A DNA stretch of 33,128 nucleotides from the NCBI GenBank assembly GCA_964394445.1, contig CAYMXO010000018.1, positions 1-33,128 on the forward strand. Direction: 5' to 3'. The position numbers and the translations under genes were made by a program. This document shows, in pieces, positions 15,713-23,667 of this stretch. The notes under the pieces are model-generated. The model did no database searches. It was not told the origin of the DNA and was given only the letters and a program-made list of their open reading frames with translations. This DNA is from Thiopseudomonas sp964394445 (GTDB lineage Bacteria > Pseudomonadota > Gammaproteobacteria > Pseudomonadales > Pseudomonadaceae). Positions within the stretch are counted from its first letter, which is position 1; each line of letters starts with the position of its first letter.

Positions 15713-16375
15713 GTGAGCGGACGTTACAGTTTTTATCACGTGCCCGAAGCCTTGCAGGCCGGACTGCCCTGGTTGGCAGCGAAGTTTGTGCCGCGCTGGA
15801 ATATTGCGCCGCGCCAGCCAGTATGGTTACTGCGGCTGGATGCTGCCGGCAGCACATGCTGGGAGCAGGCACTGTGGGGGTTTACGCCGCGCTGGTCGCA
15901 GGACCTGAGTCATGTGGTTGATCATGCCCGCAGTGAAACTGTTGCCCGGCAGGATTTTTTTGCCAAAGCACTGGAGTGTCAACGGGCGGTGCTTCCGGCC
16001 AACGGCTTTTTCGAGTGGCGCGGCAAGCCGGGCACCCGCAAGCAGCCGTACTGGCTGAGCCGTCCGGAAGGGCTGTTTTATCTGGCAGCACTGTGGGAGG
16101 CTTATCCGGTTGCCGGCAGGGAGTACCTGAGTGTGGCGATGCTGACCCGCGCGGCCGCCTACTTGCGCCGACCGGTGCTGATTGCTGCGGAAAACCTGCC
16201 GGCCTGGCTGGATCCGGCAACACCGCGCGAACAGGTGCTGTCATTGCTCGAGCTGCCGGCGCTACAGCTGCAGGAGCGCCGGGTATCCACCCTGGTCAAT
16301 GACCCGCAGCAGGAAGGGCCGCAGTGCATCAGGGTTTTGCAGGAAATTCCTGGTCTTCGTGAAACCGGTCGTTGA
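15713..16375 (+). CDS. SRAP (HMCES/YedK) family protein lacking catalytic residues
   Basis: A 220-residue protein with the SRAP fold wording: WNIAPRQPV, LWGFTPRW, ARSETV, LPANGFFEW and KQPYWL, in the order found in E. coli YedK. SRAP proteins shield abasic sites by a covalent bond from Cys2, helped by Asn75, Glu105 and His160 (YedK numbering). Here AAGGAGG (15701-15707) five bases ahead fixes the start at GTG 15713, so the protein begins MSGRYS instead of MCGRYS. The asparagine is replaced (DHARSET for INARVET) and the histidine block reads YLRRPV for IHDRRP after a short deletion; only the glutamate (GFFEW) remains. It probably cannot form the usual cross-link. The frame is intact, so another role is likely. 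Its last 47 bases overlap ptsO on the other strand. Confidence 0.88.
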   Translation: MSGRYSFYHVPEALQAGLPWLAAKFVPRWNIAPRQPVWLLRLDAAGSTCWEQALWGFTPRWSQDLSHVVDHARSETVARQDFFAKALECQRAVLPANGFFEWRGKPGTRKQPYWLSRPEGLFYLAALWEAYPVAGREYLSVAMLTRAAAYLRRPVLIAAENLPAWLDPATPREQVLSLLELPALQLQERRVSTLVNDPQQEGPQCIRVLQEIPGLRETGR

Positions 16376-16625
16376 CCAGCTGTTGCAGGGCATGGACTGC
16401 TTCCGCTGCCTGTTCACCTTCGGCGTGCAGATGCAGTTCGGTACCGGGGCCGGCGGCAAGCATCATGACTTCCAGGATGTTTTTTGCATTACACAGCTGT
16501 TCTTCGGCATGGCCCAGACGAATTTCACAGGGAAAGCGGGCGGCCAGGCTGGCCAGACTGGCTGAGGCACGAGCGTGCAAGCCACGTTTGTTGCTGATCA
16601 GCAGGGTGCAGCTATGGCGAGTCAT
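16329..16625 (-). CDS. ptsO: HPr-like phosphocarrier of the nitrogen PTS (NPr)
   Basis: A 98-residue cytoplasmic phosphocarrier that relays phosphate from EI-Ntr (PtsP) to PtsN. The phosphorylated histidine is H17 in KRGLHARAS. The region equivalent to HPr Ser46 reads AKNILEVMML, with Asn where serine is usual, so phosphorylation at that site is excluded. The ATG at 16625 matches pseudomonad PtsO starts; an in-frame ATG at 16649 would add eight residues. It overlaps the rapZ 3' end by 14 bases. The C-terminal tail (FHEDQEFPAKP) is encoded opposite the end of the SRAP gene. Confidence 0.93.
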   Translation of the reverse strand: MTRHSCTLLISNKRGLHARASASLASLAARFPCEIRLGHAEEQLCNAKNILEVMMLAAGPGTELHLHAEGEQAAEAVHALQQLVNDRFHEDQEFPAKP

Positions 16626-17496
16626 GATTTTTTGTGGCGGACCTGACATCGCGGTGGCGCACCTGGATGTTGGTCACGGTTTTGCGCAGTGCTGCCGCCA
16701 GACGCTCAACCATATATACCGAGCGGTGTTGTCCGCCGGTGCAGCCAATGGCGATGGTGACATAGGCGCGGTTGCTGGCACCCACCCGGGGCAGCCACTT
16801 TTGCAGGTAGTGCAGGATGTCATCAAACATTTCCTGCGCTTCTTCCTGCTGGTCCAGGTAATCAATAACGGGTTGCTGCAAGCCGCTGTACGGCCGCAGC
16901 TCAGGCTGCCAGTAAGGGTTTGGCAGGTGACGCACGTCCAGCACAAAATCAGCATCGGTAGGCAGGCCACGCTTGAACCCGAACGATTTGAGCAGGAAGG
17001 CGGTGCCGGAAGTGGGTTTGTCCAGCAGGCGTTGCTTGAGCAGGTCGCTTAACTGGTAAAGGTTGAGCCGGGATGTATCGATCTTGATGTCGGCTGCGCG
17101 GCTCAGGTGGTGTAGCAGTTTGCGCTCATAGGCCAGGGCTTCGGGCAGTGAGCGTTCGCTGTTGGTCAGCGGGTGGCGACGCCGGGTTTCAGAAAACCGC
17201 TTGAGCAGGCTTTCATCATCAGCATCCAGGAACAGGACTTCGAACTGGATGTGTTTTTCCTGCAGGCGGGCCAGCAACGCGGGGACCTGCTCCAGCTGTT
17301 GTGGCTGGTTGCGCGCATCAATGGACACGGCCAGACGGGCCGGGGCCAGCTCGGCGGATAGCAGGGTGCGGTCGACCAGCTCTGGCAGCAGTGAAGCGGG
17401 CAGATTGTCGATGCAGTAGAAGTTGTTGTCTTCCAGTACCGCCAGGGCGGTACTTTTGCCGGAGCCGGAGCGGCCGCTGACAATGACCAGGCGCAT
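16612..17496 (-). CDS. rapZ: RNase adapter protein RapZ
   Basis: A 294-residue cytoplasmic protein. The N-terminal P-loop is GRSGSGKS (residues 8-15), and the C-terminal domain carries GCTGGQHRSVYMVERLA, the conserved RapZ signature. In E. coli RapZ guides RNase E to the GlmZ RNA and so tunes glucosamine-6-phosphate synthase; in pseudomonads it sits in the same ptsN-rapZ-ptsO block, but its partner RNA there is not settled. It starts two bases after the ptsN stop and runs into ptsO, so the three form one unit. Confidence 0.96.
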   Translation of the reverse strand: MRLVIVSGRSGSGKSTALAVLEDNNFYCIDNLPASLLPELVDRTLLSAELAPARLAVSIDARNQPQQLEQVPALLARLQEKHIQFEVLFLDADDESLLKRFSETRRRHPLTNSERSLPEALAYERKLLHHLSRAADIKIDTSRLNLYQLSDLLKQRLLDKPTSGTAFLLKSFGFKRGLPTDADFVLDVRHLPNPYWQPELRPYSGLQQPVIDYLDQQEEAQEMFDDILHYLQKWLPRVGASNRAYVTIAIGCTGGQHRSVYMVERLAAALRKTVTNIQVRHRDVRSATKNHDSP

Positions 17497-17498
17497 GA

Positions 17499-17972
17499 TC
17501 AGGGCTTCCCTGTGGCTGTGGTGGCAGCCAGTACGGCCTGATACAGGGCCCGGCTGTCGGGGGCGTGTCGCAGTTTTTCGCGCAGCTGTTCATTGCCGAA
17601 CAGGCTGGCAATCTGGCGTAGCAGGGCGAGATGTTCTTCGGTGGCGGTTTCCGGCACCAGCAGGACAAACAACAGATCGACCGGAGCGCCATCAATGGCA
17701 TCGAAGTCTACCGGGCTGTCTAGGTGTAAAACGGCACCCATGGGCAGGGTACAGCCGGTCAGGCGGCAGTGGGGAATGGCGATGCCGTTGCCAAAACCTG
17801 TAGAGCCGAGCTTTTCACGGGCAATCAGGCTATCGAACAAGAGATCAGGGTTGATGCCTGGCTGGTCTTCGGCAAACAGTGCGGCAATGAATTCGAGGAC
17901 CCGTTTTTTGCTGCCGCCCGGCACGTTCACGCGGGAGCGTGCCGGGGTCAGAATGTTTTCGAGCTGTATCAT
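17499..17972 (-). CDS. ptsN: Nitrogen-regulatory PTS enzyme IIA (PtsN)
   Basis: A 157-residue EIIA-Ntr protein, the phosphate acceptor at the end of PtsP-PtsO-PtsN. The active-site histidine is H68 in GIAIPHCRL, and the N-terminal LENILTPARSRVNVPG segment is typical. Its phosphorylation state adjusts potassium transport, carbon use and some sigma54-linked processes. It follows hpf after three bases and is followed by rapZ after two; the whole rpoN-hpf-ptsN-rapZ-ptsO order matches P. aeruginosa. Confidence 0.96.
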   Translation of the reverse strand: MIQLENILTPARSRVNVPGGSKKRVLEFIAALFAEDQPGINPDLLFDSLIAREKLGSTGFGNGIAIPHCRLTGCTLPMGAVLHLDSPVDFDAIDGAPVDLLFVLLVPETATEEHLALLRQIASLFGNEQLREKLRHAPDSRALYQAVLAATTATGKP

Positions 17973-17975
17973 CGA

Positions 17976-18284
17976 TTAGCGCTCAACGGCACCTTTCTGG
18001 CGGCCCAGCTGTTTTTCCTTGTGCTTGAGCAGTTGACGGTCGAGCTTGTCCACCAACAGGTCAATAGCGGCGTACATGTCTTCATGCTCGGCCTGGGCAA
18101 CAACATCGCCACCGGCAATCAGGATGGTGGCATCCACAATCTGGTTGATTTTTTCCACACCCATGGTTACGCGGATGCTGGTGATCTTGTCAAAGTGACG
18201 CTCCAGACGGCTGAACTTGTTGTTGACGTAGTCGCGCAGGGCGTCGGTAACTTCCAGCTGATGACCGGTAATGGTGATTTGCAT
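17976..18284 (-). CDS. hpf: Ribosome hibernation-promoting factor HPF
   Basis: A 102-residue short-form HPF of the sigma54-modulation/S30EA family. It binds the 30S subunit near the decoding centre and promotes inactive 100S dimers in stationary phase. The wording MQITITGHQLEVTDALRDYV and the later HEDMYAAIDLLVDKLDRQL are characteristic. The ATG at 18284 has AAGGAGA seven bases upstream; the longer open frame to 18455 enters the rpoN 3' end and is not used. The gap to rpoN is 109 bp, enough for its own promoter, but I found no convincing one. Confidence 0.96.
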   Translation of the reverse strand: MQITITGHQLEVTDALRDYVNNKFSRLERHFDKITSIRVTMGVEKINQIVDATILIAGGDVVAQAEHEDMYAAIDLLVDKLDRQLLKHKEKQLGRQKGAVER

Positions 18285-18393
18285 AGTGCTCTCCTTGGTG
18301 ATGGGTAACTCTGGGTTTAGTGTACTGCAAATGATTTCAAATTTGGGCTGCTTGTGGGGATTTATCTTGCGTACCGGCTCACACAACCGGGTG

Positions 18394-19899
18394 TCAGAAC
18401 AGCTGTTTGCGGTCGGTGGACGAAGGAATCCCCAAGGCTTCCCGGTATTTGGCAATAGTGCGCCGCGCCACCTGGATGCCCTGCTCCGCGAGCAGGCTGG
18501 CGATCTTGCTGTCGCTGAGCGGTTTTTTCGGGTTTTCTGCCGCCACCAGCTCCTCGATCATGGCGCGGATGGCAGTGGACGAGCACTCGCCGCCCTGGTC
18601 GGTGCCGACGTGGCTGGAAAAAAAGTATTTCAGCTCGAAGATGCCGCGCGGGGTGTGCATGTACTTTTGCGTGGTGGCGCGGGAGATGGTCGATTCGTGC
18701 ATTTCGATGGCTTCGGCGATATCGGCCAGCACCATGGGCTTCATGGCCACCGGTCCGTGTTCGAAGAAGGCCTGTTGCCGGGCGAGAATCTCGCTGGAGA
18801 CCTTGAGCAGGGTTTCGTTGCGGCTGTGCAGGCTGCGGATGAACCAGCGGGCTTCCTGTAGCTGGTTGCGCATGAAGGTGTTGTCTTCACTGTTGTCGGC
18901 GCGGCGCACATAGCTGGCATACAGCGAGTTGACGCGCAGGCGTGGTGCCACTTCGGGGTTCAGCTCGACGAGCCAGCGGTTCTTGTCCTTGCGTACGATG
19001 ACGTCGGGCACAATGTACTCGGGCGCGCTTTCTTCGATATGTGAGCCCGGGCGGGGATCCAGGCTCTGGATCAGTTGTACCACTTCGCGCAATCCGTCCT
19101 CATCGAGGCGCATTTGCCGCATCAGTCTGTTGTATTCGCGGCCGCCCAGCAGCTCCAGATGGCGGTCGCACAGCTGGCGTGCCTCGGCCAGTTTTGGTGT
19201 TTGCGGATCGAGCTGGGCCAGCTGCAACAGCAGGCACTCGCGCAGGTCGCGGGCACCAATACCGGTCGGATCAAACTGCTGCACATGCTCAAGCATGTCT
19301 TCCAGTTCAGCCAGGCTGGCCTGCAGTGCCGGGTCCAGTCCGGCAAGCAGCTCTTCCAGGCTGCTCTCCAGATACCCGTCGCTGTTGATGCTGTCGATCA
19401 GGGCGGTTGCCAGATACTCTTCACGATCGCTCAGGCTGGACAGGTTCAACTGCCACAGCAAATGATCCTGCAGGCTCATGCCGCTGGCGGTGGTGGCGGT
19501 GAAGTCCCAGTCCTCGTCGCTGGCCACCGGCAGGTTGCTGGCGCTGGTCTGATAGATGTCTTCCCAGGAGGTGTCTACGGGCAGCTCATCGGGAATCCGT
19601 TCCAGATCGCTGATGTTCTCGCTGCTTTCGCCGTGCTCGGGAGCCGGCGGCTCATGAGTTTCCGGCAGCTTGTCAGTGGCTTGCGGGCCATCCAGGGCTT
19701 CTGCCAGGGGATCCGCTTCGCTGGCATGGCCGTCGCCATCGGATTCGTCCTGGCGCTCCAGCATGGGGTTGGACTCCAGTGCTTCGCGTATTTCATCCTG
19801 CAAGTCCAGGGTGGACATCTGCAACAGACGGATGGCTTGCTGCAACTGCGGGGTCATCGTCAGTTGCTGGCCCATTTTGAGAACGAGCGAGGCTTTCAT
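18394..19899 (-). CDS. rpoN: RNA polymerase sigma-54 factor RpoN
   Basis: A 501-residue sigma54, needed for nitrogen, motility and other enhancer-dependent genes. Region I is the glutamine- and leucine-rich start (MKASLVLKMGQQLTMTPQLQ) that contacts activators; region II is an acidic linker (about 60-150); then come the core-binding part, the helix-turn-helix and the RpoN box ARRTIAKYRE at residues 478-487, which reads the -24 element. The ATG at 19899 is set by homology, since the ribosome site is weak and the open frame extends 19 codons upstream. A promoter is placed at 19969-19997, and hpf follows. Confidence 0.97.
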   Translation of the reverse strand: MKASLVLKMGQQLTMTPQLQQAIRLLQMSTLDLQDEIREALESNPMLERQDESDGDGHASEADPLAEALDGPQATDKLPETHEPPAPEHGESSENISDLERIPDELPVDTSWEDIYQTSASNLPVASDEDWDFTATTASGMSLQDHLLWQLNLSSLSDREEYLATALIDSINSDGYLESSLEELLAGLDPALQASLAELEDMLEHVQQFDPTGIGARDLRECLLLQLAQLDPQTPKLAEARQLCDRHLELLGGREYNRLMRQMRLDEDGLREVVQLIQSLDPRPGSHIEESAPEYIVPDVIVRKDKNRWLVELNPEVAPRLRVNSLYASYVRRADNSEDNTFMRNQLQEARWFIRSLHSRNETLLKVSSEILARQQAFFEHGPVAMKPMVLADIAEAIEMHESTISRATTQKYMHTPRGIFELKYFFSSHVGTDQGGECSSTAIRAMIEELVAAENPKKPLSDSKIASLLAEQGIQVARRTIAKYREALGIPSSTDRKQLF

Positions 19900-19968
19900 G
19901 GAAACAGGCAAACTCCGTATAGAAGGACGTGCTGCTGGCCGGGACGGCGCTAGCAAGATATATGCCTG

Positions 19969-19997
19969 AAATTACCTGCTTTGACCAGTCTTGACAA
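19969..19997 (-). promoter_or_regulatory. Candidate sigma70 promoter of rpoN
   Basis: Minus strand: TTGTCA (19997-19992), 17-bp spacer, TAATTT (19974-19969), in the 226-bp gap between lptB and rpoN. It would leave a leader of about 63 bases, so rpoN can be expressed apart from the lpt genes. Confidence 0.6.
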
Positions 19998-20090
19998 ATG
20001 GAAACACTGAATAATTATCTGCCTCGCCAACATTCAGCGCTTCCAAATATCTGTTTGCCCGGCGCAAGTGCGGCTGATGGTTTTTCAGGG

Positions 20091-20114
20091 ACAAGCCGGC
20101 TGGGGCCGGCCTGT
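20091..20114. terminator. Strong hairpin after lptB
   Basis: ACAAGCCGGC (20091-20100) and GCCGGCCTGT (20105-20114) form a 10-bp stem with one G-T pair and a TGGG loop, 11 bases past the lptB stop. There is no T-run, so termination would be partial or need Rho; it may set the boundary between the lpt genes and rpoN. Confidence 0.4.
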
Positions 20115-20125
20115 AATGGCGGGAC

Positions 20126-20851
20126 CTAGAGGCGGAAATCCTGTCCCAGGTAGACCTTGCGCACGGTGCGGTTGTCCATGACTTCTTGCGGAGAGCCGGA
20201 GGCGATGATGGTGCCTTCGTTGACGATGTAGGCGACTTCACAGATGTCGAGGGTTTCGCGTACGTTGTGGTCGGTGATCAGTACGCCGATTCCCTTGTCC
20301 CGCAGGTGCTGGATGATCTGCTTGATGTCGCCGACGGAAATGGGGTCGACACCGGCAAAAGGCTCGTCGAGCAGGATGAACTTGGGGTTGGTGGCCAGGG
20401 CGCGGGCGATTTCTACCCGGCGGCGCTCGCCGCCGGACAGGCTCATGCCGGCGCTGTTGCGGATATGGGTAATGTGAAATTCCTGCAGCAGGCTTTCCAG
20501 TTGTTCCTTGCGCTGTTTCCGGTCCAGGTCCTTGCGCAGCTGCAGGATCGCCATGATGTTGTCCTGCACGCTGAGCTTGCGGAAAATCGAGGCTTCCTGT
20601 GGCAGGTAGCCAAGCCCGGCGGTGGCGCGGCCGTGCATGGCAACATGACTGAGGTCTTCGCCGTCGATGCTGATGCGGCCGTGGTCGGCATGGACCAGGC
20701 CAACGATCATGTAGAAGCAGGTGGTCTTGCCGGCACCGTTGGGGCCGAGCAGGCCAACCACCTGGCCACTTTCGATGCTCAGGCTGACGTCCTTGACCAC
20801 CTGGCGGCCCTTATAGGACTTGGCCAGGTTTTCCGCGCTCAGGATGCTCAT
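20126..20851 (-). CDS. lptB: LPS export ABC transporter ATPase LptB
   Basis: A 241-residue cytoplasmic ATPase that powers LPS extraction by LptB2FG. Walker A is GPNGAGKT, the signature is LSGGERRR and Walker B is FILLDEPFAGVDP; the ITDHNVRETL switch region is typical of LptB. Its ATG overlaps the lptA stop by four bases (ATGA). It is the last gene of kdsD-kdsC-lptC-lptA-lptB; lptF and lptG are elsewhere, as usual. Confidence 0.97.
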   Translation of the reverse strand: MSILSAENLAKSYKGRQVVKDVSLSIESGQVVGLLGPNGAGKTTCFYMIVGLVHADHGRISIDGEDLSHVAMHGRATAGLGYLPQEASIFRKLSVQDNIMAILQLRKDLDRKQRKEQLESLLQEFHITHIRNSAGMSLSGGERRRVEIARALATNPKFILLDEPFAGVDPISVGDIKQIIQHLRDKGIGVLITDHNVRETLDICEVAYIVNEGTIIASGSPQEVMDNRTVRKVYLGQDFRL

Positions 20852-21384
20852 TCTTCGTTTGTTCCGCTTTTCTTCTTGGGCTGGATTACCATGTGTACCC
20901 TGGGTTCCGGCTGGCTGACGCTGCCGGGCTGGGCGCGGCCGACATTGACCTGTTCCTGCTTGATGTTGTAGGTGATCTTTTCACCCCGGGTCGTATTGCC
21001 ACTTTGCGATACCTTGGCCTGGTCGGTGATGACAATGGTGTCTTTTGGCATGAAATATTCAATGGTGTTGCCCCAGGCCTTGAGCAGATCGTCTCCAGGA
21101 TTGGGCACCTGCTCGTAGTAGGCCGGGCCACCGACGGACTTGAAGTATTCGACATCGCCTGTCTTGCCCTGTACCAGGGTCACGGTGTGGCCGGTAATTT
21201 TTAGCGTACCCTGGGTGATGACGACATCACCACGGTAGATGGCAGTGCCCTTTTTGTCGTCCAGGTCGGCGGTATCGGCCTGGATGTGGATGGGCTGCTC
21301 GCTGTCGGAGGGCAGGGCGCTGGCAAGTGCCGGCAGCAGGCAGCAACCGGCAAACAGCAGTGCGAAAAAATTATTCGGTTTCAT
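20848..21384 (-). CDS. lptA: LPS transport periplasmic protein LptA
   Basis: A 178-residue periplasmic protein that forms the LPS bridge from LptC to the outer-membrane LptD. A signal peptide covers about residues 1-23 (hydrophobic run ending ALASA). The OstA-type beta-jellyroll follows, with HIQADTADLDDKKG, YRGDVVITQG and TLKITGHTVTL. The C-terminal tail beyond about 150 is polar and proline-rich. It overlaps lptC by 14 bases and lptB by four, so the genes are tightly coupled. P. aeruginosa calls this protein LptH. Confidence 0.95.
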   Translation of the reverse strand: MKPNNFFALLFAGCCLLPALASALPSDSEQPIHIQADTADLDDKKGTAIYRGDVVITQGTLKITGHTVTLVQGKTGDVEYFKSVGGPAYYEQVPNPGDDLLKAWGNTIEYFMPKDTIVITDQAKVSQSGNTTRGEKITYNIKQEQVNVGRAQPGSVSQPEPRVHMVIQPKKKSGTNEE

Positions 21385-21937
21385 ATTTTCCTCTGACGGT
21401 GGAAAGCAGTTGCATGGTGCCTTGTTTCAGCTGGGCTTTCATGCCTTTGGCGGTAGTTACGCCCTGGGCGCTGTCAATCCGGACTGCAAGATCGGTGAAG
21501 GCATGGTCTGTATCGGGCAGATAGGTCAGGTGTTGAGTGGTCAGCAGAAACGGACGGTTGCGGGCATCGGTACGCTCGACCCGGACATCGTCAAACAGCT
21601 GGATTTCGTTCCCGTCCGGCCCGGCTTCGCCACGTAGACCACGGATGTGCCAGGGCAGTTCGCTGCCGCGGTGCAGCAGCAGGTCGGGCCGGGTCATCAG
21701 GCTGACGTCCGTTTCCTGCACATGGTCGACCCGTTCAGCGGCAAATTCGTAATGTAGCAGGCCTTCGCTGTTCAGCTGCACGGTGTGGCTGTTGGTCATG
21801 TAAAAATCGATAGTGGTATCGTCACTGTCGGCAATGCCGCGCTTCGGGCTGTCGGTGCCAATATTCCAGTAACCCAGCGCGGCAGCCAGTACGGCGGCCG
21901 GCAGCAGGATCAGCCAGCTACGGTTGGGCAGGGCCAT
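21371..21937 (-). CDS. lptC: LPS export protein LptC
   Basis: A 188-residue bitopic inner-membrane protein. One N-terminal helix (SWLILLPAAVLAAALGYW) anchors a periplasmic jellyroll that takes LPS from LptB2FG and passes it to LptA. Family features are IDFYMTNSHTVQLNSEG, HIRGLRGEAGPDG and TQHLTYLPD. The start at 21937 lies 12 bases after the kdsC stop, and the end overlaps lptA. Sequence conservation in this family is low; position and layout make the assignment secure. Confidence 0.94.
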   Translation of the reverse strand: MALPNRSWLILLPAAVLAAALGYWNIGTDSPKRGIADSDDTTIDFYMTNSHTVQLNSEGLLHYEFAAERVDHVQETDVSLMTRPDLLLHRGSELPWHIRGLRGEAGPDGNEIQLFDDVRVERTDARNRPFLLTTQHLTYLPDTDHAFTDLAVRIDSAQGVTTAKGMKAQLKQGTMQLLSTVRGKYETE

Positions 21938-21949
21938 GGCGCGGGTTCC

Positions 21950-22486
21950 TTACAGATAAGCCTGGCGGGCCGCATCCAGCGTGCCCTGGGCATGCAGGAT
22001 GAACTCGCACAGCTCGCGCGCGGCACCTTCACCGCCACGCAGGCTGGTGACGGCATCGGCATGCTGGCGGACAAAGCTGTTGGCGTTGGCCACCGCCACG
22101 CCCAGGCTGACGCAACGGATTGCCGGCAGGTCGGGCAGGTCGTCACCCAGGTAGGCAACATCGGCATAGTCCAGTTGCAGCTCGTGCAGTACCTCGTCCA
22201 GCGCGACACGCTTGTCTTCACGACCCTGGATCAGGGTTGGGATGCCGAGGTTGGCGGCCCGGTTTTCCACCACGGCAGAGGTACGGCCGGTGATGATGGC
22301 TGTCTGGATGCCGTTGTTCATCAGCATCTTGATGCCCTGGCCGTCGAGGGTGCTGAAACTTTTGAATTCGCTGCCGTCGGGCAGAAAATTCAGGCGGCCA
22401 TCGGTCAGCACGCCGTCCACGTCGAAGACCACCAGGCGTACCTTGCGGGCGCGTTCGAGCAGGTCGATGTTGTTGATGTCCAGCAT
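21950..22486 (-). CDS. kdsC: 3-deoxy-D-manno-octulosonate 8-phosphate phosphatase KdsC
   Basis: A 178-residue HAD-family phosphatase that frees Kdo from Kdo-8-phosphate in LPS inner-core synthesis. The nucleophile motif is FDVDGVLTDG, motif II lies in AIITGRTS, and the acidic motif is YLGDDLPDLP. KdsC is a cap-less HAD that works as a tetramer, and its C-terminal tail closes neighbouring sites. The ATG shares one base with the kdsD stop (TAATG), so translation is coupled. Confidence 0.96.
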   Translation of the reverse strand: MLDINNIDLLERARKVRLVVFDVDGVLTDGRLNFLPDGSEFKSFSTLDGQGIKMLMNNGIQTAIITGRTSAVVENRAANLGIPTLIQGREDKRVALDEVLHELQLDYADVAYLGDDLPDLPAIRCVSLGVAVANANSFVRQHADAVTSLRGGEGAARELCEFILHAQGTLDAARQAYL

Positions 22487-23466
22487 TACATCACTCCGGC
22501 ACGCAGCAGGTCGTGCATGTTGAGGGCGCCAACGGCCTGTTGTTGCCCGTTGACCACCGGCAGCGAGTTGATCTTGAAGTCCTGCATGATTTTCAGGGCT
22601 TCGGCCGCCAGCATTTCGGGGCGGGCGGTTTTGCCGCCGGCCGTCATCACATCGTCAATGATGGCGTTGCGGGTGTCCAGACCGCGATCCAGTGCGCGGC
22701 GCAAATCGCCATCGGTAAAAATGCCGGCCAGGGTGTTGTCGCTGTCCAGAATCAGGGTCATGCCCAGGCTTTTGCGGGTCATTTCCAGCAAGGCTTCGCG
22801 CAAGGGAACACCACGGCTGACGGCGGGCAGTTCGTTGCCACTGTGCATGACGTGTTCGACCTTGAGCAGCAGGCGCCGGCCCAGTGCGCCACCGGGGTGT
22901 GAAAAAGCGAAGTCTTCCGGGGTGAAACCGCGCGCCTCAAGCAGTGCCAGGGCCAGGGCATCGCCCAGTACCAGGCTGACAGTGGTGGAGGAAGTAGGCG
23001 CCAGGTTAAGCGGGCAGGCTTCTTTTTCTACGCCGGCATCCAGGTTGACGTTGGCCGAGGTGGCCAGCACGGAGTGCGGGTTGCCGGTCATGCTGATCAG
23101 CGGGATGTCCAGGCGCTTGATGAGCGGCAGCAGGGTCACGATTTCGTTGGTGGTGCCCGAGTTGGACAGGGCCAGCACCACATCGCTGGCGGTGATCATG
23201 CCCATGTCGCCATGGCTGGCTTCGGCCGGGTGGACGAAAAAAGCCGGGGTGCCGGTGCTGGCCAGGGTGGCGGCAATCTTGCGGCCGACGTGGCCGGACT
23301 TGCCCATGCCGACCACGACCACGCGGCCGGGACATTGCAATATGAGCTGGCAGGCACAGACAAAGCCGTCGCCGATGCGTCCGGAGAGGTCGGCAATGGC
23401 AGCCTGCTCCAGTTCGATGGTGCGCTGTGCCGACTGGATCAGGCGGCTGGCTGGAATTTCGGTCAT
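22486..23466 (-). CDS. kdsD: Arabinose-5-phosphate isomerase KdsD
   Basis: A 326-residue isomerase (E. coli KdsD 328) that turns ribulose-5-phosphate into arabinose-5-phosphate, the first step towards Kdo. The SIS sugar-isomerase domain comes first, with GMGKSGHVGRKIAATLASTG and the SHGDMGMI histidine segment; two CBS domains follow, with MTLILDSDNTLAGIFTDGD-type blocks and a final LPVVNGQQQAVGALNMHDLL region. The ATG at 23466 is chosen by homology; the open frame continues to 23757 but with unrelated sequence and across the promoter. It heads the kdsD-kdsC-lptCAB unit, divergent from mlaF. Confidence 0.95.
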   Translation of the reverse strand: MTEIPASRLIQSAQRTIELEQAAIADLSGRIGDGFVCACQLILQCPGRVVVVGMGKSGHVGRKIAATLASTGTPAFFVHPAEASHGDMGMITASDVVLALSNSGTTNEIVTLLPLIKRLDIPLISMTGNPHSVLATSANVNLDAGVEKEACPLNLAPTSSTTVSLVLGDALALALLEARGFTPEDFAFSHPGGALGRRLLLKVEHVMHSGNELPAVSRGVPLREALLEMTRKSLGMTLILDSDNTLAGIFTDGDLRRALDRGLDTRNAIIDDVMTAGGKTARPEMLAAEALKIMQDFKINSLPVVNGQQQAVGALNMHDLLRAGVM

Positions 23467-23497
23467 GGTTTGTATGGGGGCAGTCAACAAAAAAGGG

Positions 23498-23503
23498 ATT
23501 ATA
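23498..23503 (-). promoter_or_regulatory. Candidate -10 element of the kdsD operon
   Basis: A perfect TATAAT on the minus strand, about 30 bases before the kdsD ATG. No good -35 lies 16-18 bp upstream of it, so the promoter is tentative. Confidence 0.4.
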
Positions 23504-23598
23504 TGCCAAAACCCTTGTCTGCTTACAGTACCACCTGTTGTGCAGGCTGTCGGGGTGGCCGGTTGCTGTCTGCCGGCACGGCTATTTGGTGGCAAGGC

Positions 23599-23627
23599 TT
23601 TAGCTGCATGGGGCAGGGTGGTATTAT
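23599..23627 (+). promoter_or_regulatory. Candidate promoter of the mla operon
   Basis: TTTAGC (23599-23604), 17-bp spacer, TATTAT (23622-23627), about 40 bases before the mlaF ATG. The -10 is good and the -35 weak. Confidence 0.45.
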
Positions 23628-23667
23628 TCACCCTTTTATTTGCGTCCACGGAAAGCAGAGCAGATTG

